Origin: Rubrobacter sp.
Lineage (GTDB): Bacteria; Actinomycetota; Rubrobacteria; Rubrobacterales; Rubrobacteraceae
Assembly (NCBI GenBank): GCA_013815485.1
Contig: JACDGB010000090.1
Location: 1 to 7,008, forward strand
DNA length: 7,008 bases
Direction of reading: 5' to 3'
The notes below the pieces were generated by a model. The model had not been told where the DNA came from. It did not search any database and saw nothing but the letters and a program-made list of their open reading frames with translations. Position 1 is the stretch's first letter; each line of letters opens with the position of its first letter. Below, one piece after another: positions 6,104-7,008 of this stretch. A program made the position numbers and the translations under genes.

Positions 6104-7008
6104 CTAGGACGAGACGCGCGTCCCGGCCTCGAAGGCGACGGTCGCCCCCAGGCCGGAGAGCTTTTCCTCGAAGTCTTCGTAGCCGCGCAGGATGTGACGG
6201 GCGCCGTCCACGGCGGTGGTCCCCTCGGCGACGAGACCGGCCATGACCAGCGCCGCCCCGCCCCGCAGGTCCGGCGACTGCACGATGGTCCCTGAGAGTT
6301 GCTTCGGTCCACGCACGAGCGCCCGGTGTCCCCCGAAGAGATCTATGCCAGCGTTCATCCGGTTTAGCTCCTCGGCGACTTGCAGGCGGTTTTCGTAGAC
6401 GTTCTCCGTGATGATTCCCGCCCCCGACGCGCGGGTGAGAAGGACCATCATCTGCGCCTGGAGGTCGGTGGCGAAGCCTGGGAACGGGAGCGTGGAGACG
6501 TCCACGCCGGAGAGGTCCGCCGGGTCGTCCACCCGCGCCCGGATGCCGTCCTCTGTCGCGGTCACGTCCACGCCCATCTCGCGCAGCTTCTCCATCTCCA
6601 TCTTGAGGTGGCGCGGGACGGCGTTCTTCACGGTCACGTCGCCGCCGGTCGCGGCAGCCGCCATCAGGAAAGTTCCGGCCTCTATCCGATCCGGAACGAC
6701 CGAATACTCCACCGGCGATAGCTCCTCGACGCCTTCGATCACGATGCGCCCCGTGCCAGCCCCCGCGACGCGAGCCCCCATCGCGTTCAAGAACTCCGCG
6801 AGGTCCACGATCTCCGGCTCCCTGGCGCAATTCTCGATAATGGTCGTCCCATTCGCCAAAGTAGCAGCCATCATCACGTTCTCGGTCGCCCCGACGCTCG
6901 GGTACTCGAAGTACACCTCGGCCCCGTGCAAACCGCGGGGCGCCGAAGCCCGGATGAAGCCGTGGTCCAGATCCACCTCCGCCCCGAGAGAACGCAGCCC
7001 ATCCAGGT
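6104..7008 (-). CDS. murA: UDP-N-acetylglucosamine 1-carboxyvinyltransferase (MurA), C-terminal part
   Basis: MurA transfers enolpyruvate from PEP to UDP-GlcNAc, the first committed step of peptidoglycan synthesis in the cytosol. The window holds 300 residues and the stop; the N-terminus lies beyond the right edge. Comparison with E. coli MurA (offset about 124) places the first visible residue near 125, so the active-site Cys115 and Arg120 lie just outside. Visible hallmarks are PSVGATENVMMAATLANGTT (36-55), REPEIVDLAEFLN (62-74), PDRIEAGTF (105-113), PFPGFATDLQAQ (174-185) with D181 matching catalytic D305, YENRL (204-208) matching R331, SPDLRGGAAL (244-253), and RGYE (274-277) with R274 matching PEP-binding R397. 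An oddity is HILRGYE instead of the usual HIDRGYE: Leu replaces Asp before the key Arg. The frame is open across the right edge with no start needed. The next gene begins about 100 bases downstream. Confidence 0.96.
   Translation of the reverse strand, partial: LDGLRSLGAEVDLDHGFIRASAPRGLHGAEVYFEYPSVGATENVMMAATLANGTTIIENCAREPEIVDLAEFLNAMGARVAGAGTGRIVIEGVEELSPVEYSVVPDRIEAGTFLMAAAATGGDVTVKNAVPRHLKMEMEKLREMGVDVTATEDGIRARVDDPADLSGVDVSTLPFPGFATDLQAQMMVLLTRASGAGIITENVYENRLQVAEELNRMNAGIDLFGGHRALVRGPKQLSGTIVQSPDLRGGAALVMAGLVAEGTTAVDGARHILRGYEDFEEKLSGLGATVAFEAGTRVSS

Noticed and set aside
5008..6246. Plus-strand open frames opposite the peptidase gene
   Set aside because: They are complements of a well-supported gene, have no motifs, and lack a convincing ribosome-binding site.
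6004..6312. N-terminal extension of the M20 peptidase into murA
   Set aside because: The extra part is Arg/Ser/Pro-rich, overlaps the conserved MurA C-terminus, and no family motif lies there; the M20 fold starts near the GTG at 6003.
1..7008. CRISPR arrays, tRNA or rRNA genes, insertion sequences, toxin or defence genes
   Set aside because: I looked for repeats, cloverleaf-like sequences, transposase or nuclease motifs and found none; nearly all the DNA is taken by murA, the peptidase and nuo genes.

Overview
The window is almost fully coding, with every gene on the minus strand, so transcription runs from the right edge to the left. By eye it is GC-rich (roughly 60%). It contains a murA gene, so it is bacterial, together with a compact nuo operon. 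Frequent GTG/TTG starts, Shine-Dalgarno-type leaders, stop-start overlaps and the GC content fit an actinobacterium or a related high-GC lineage. A Rubrobacter-like organism is possible, but I cannot prove this from the sequence.

Layout in transcription order: (1) the C-terminal 300 residues of MurA, the first enzyme of peptidoglycan synthesis, cut by the right edge (7008-6104); (2) an M20-family zinc peptidase/deacylase of the ArgE/DapE type (6003-4909); (3) an 85-base intergenic region with an excellent sigma70/SigA-type promoter (TTGAAA, 17-base spacer, TATATT) pointing into nuoA; (4) nuoA, nuoB, nuoC, nuoD, nuoH, nuoI and the 5' part of nuoJ, packed with gaps of 16 bases or less and running off the left edge.

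The nuo genes encode the quinone-side connecting module of respiratory complex I (NuoB, C, D, I) and the first part of its membrane arm (NuoA, H, J). The NADH-oxidising module genes nuoE, nuoF and nuoG, which usually lie between nuoD and nuoH, are absent from that position: nuoD and nuoH are one base apart. Either EFG are encoded elsewhere, or this is an 11-subunit-type enzyme that accepts electrons from another donor such as ferredoxin.

This is mostly an ordinary housekeeping locus, and I see no mobile element, CRISPR array, RNA gene or clearly novel system. The points that deserve a second look are: a Glu in place of the normally invariant quinone-site Asp in NuoD (E148, aligned with Thermus Nqo4 D139), a nearby PAMH loop instead of PSTH, an unusually long charged tail on NuoB, the missing nuoEFG block, and several start codons that are not ATG but have good ribosome-binding sites.
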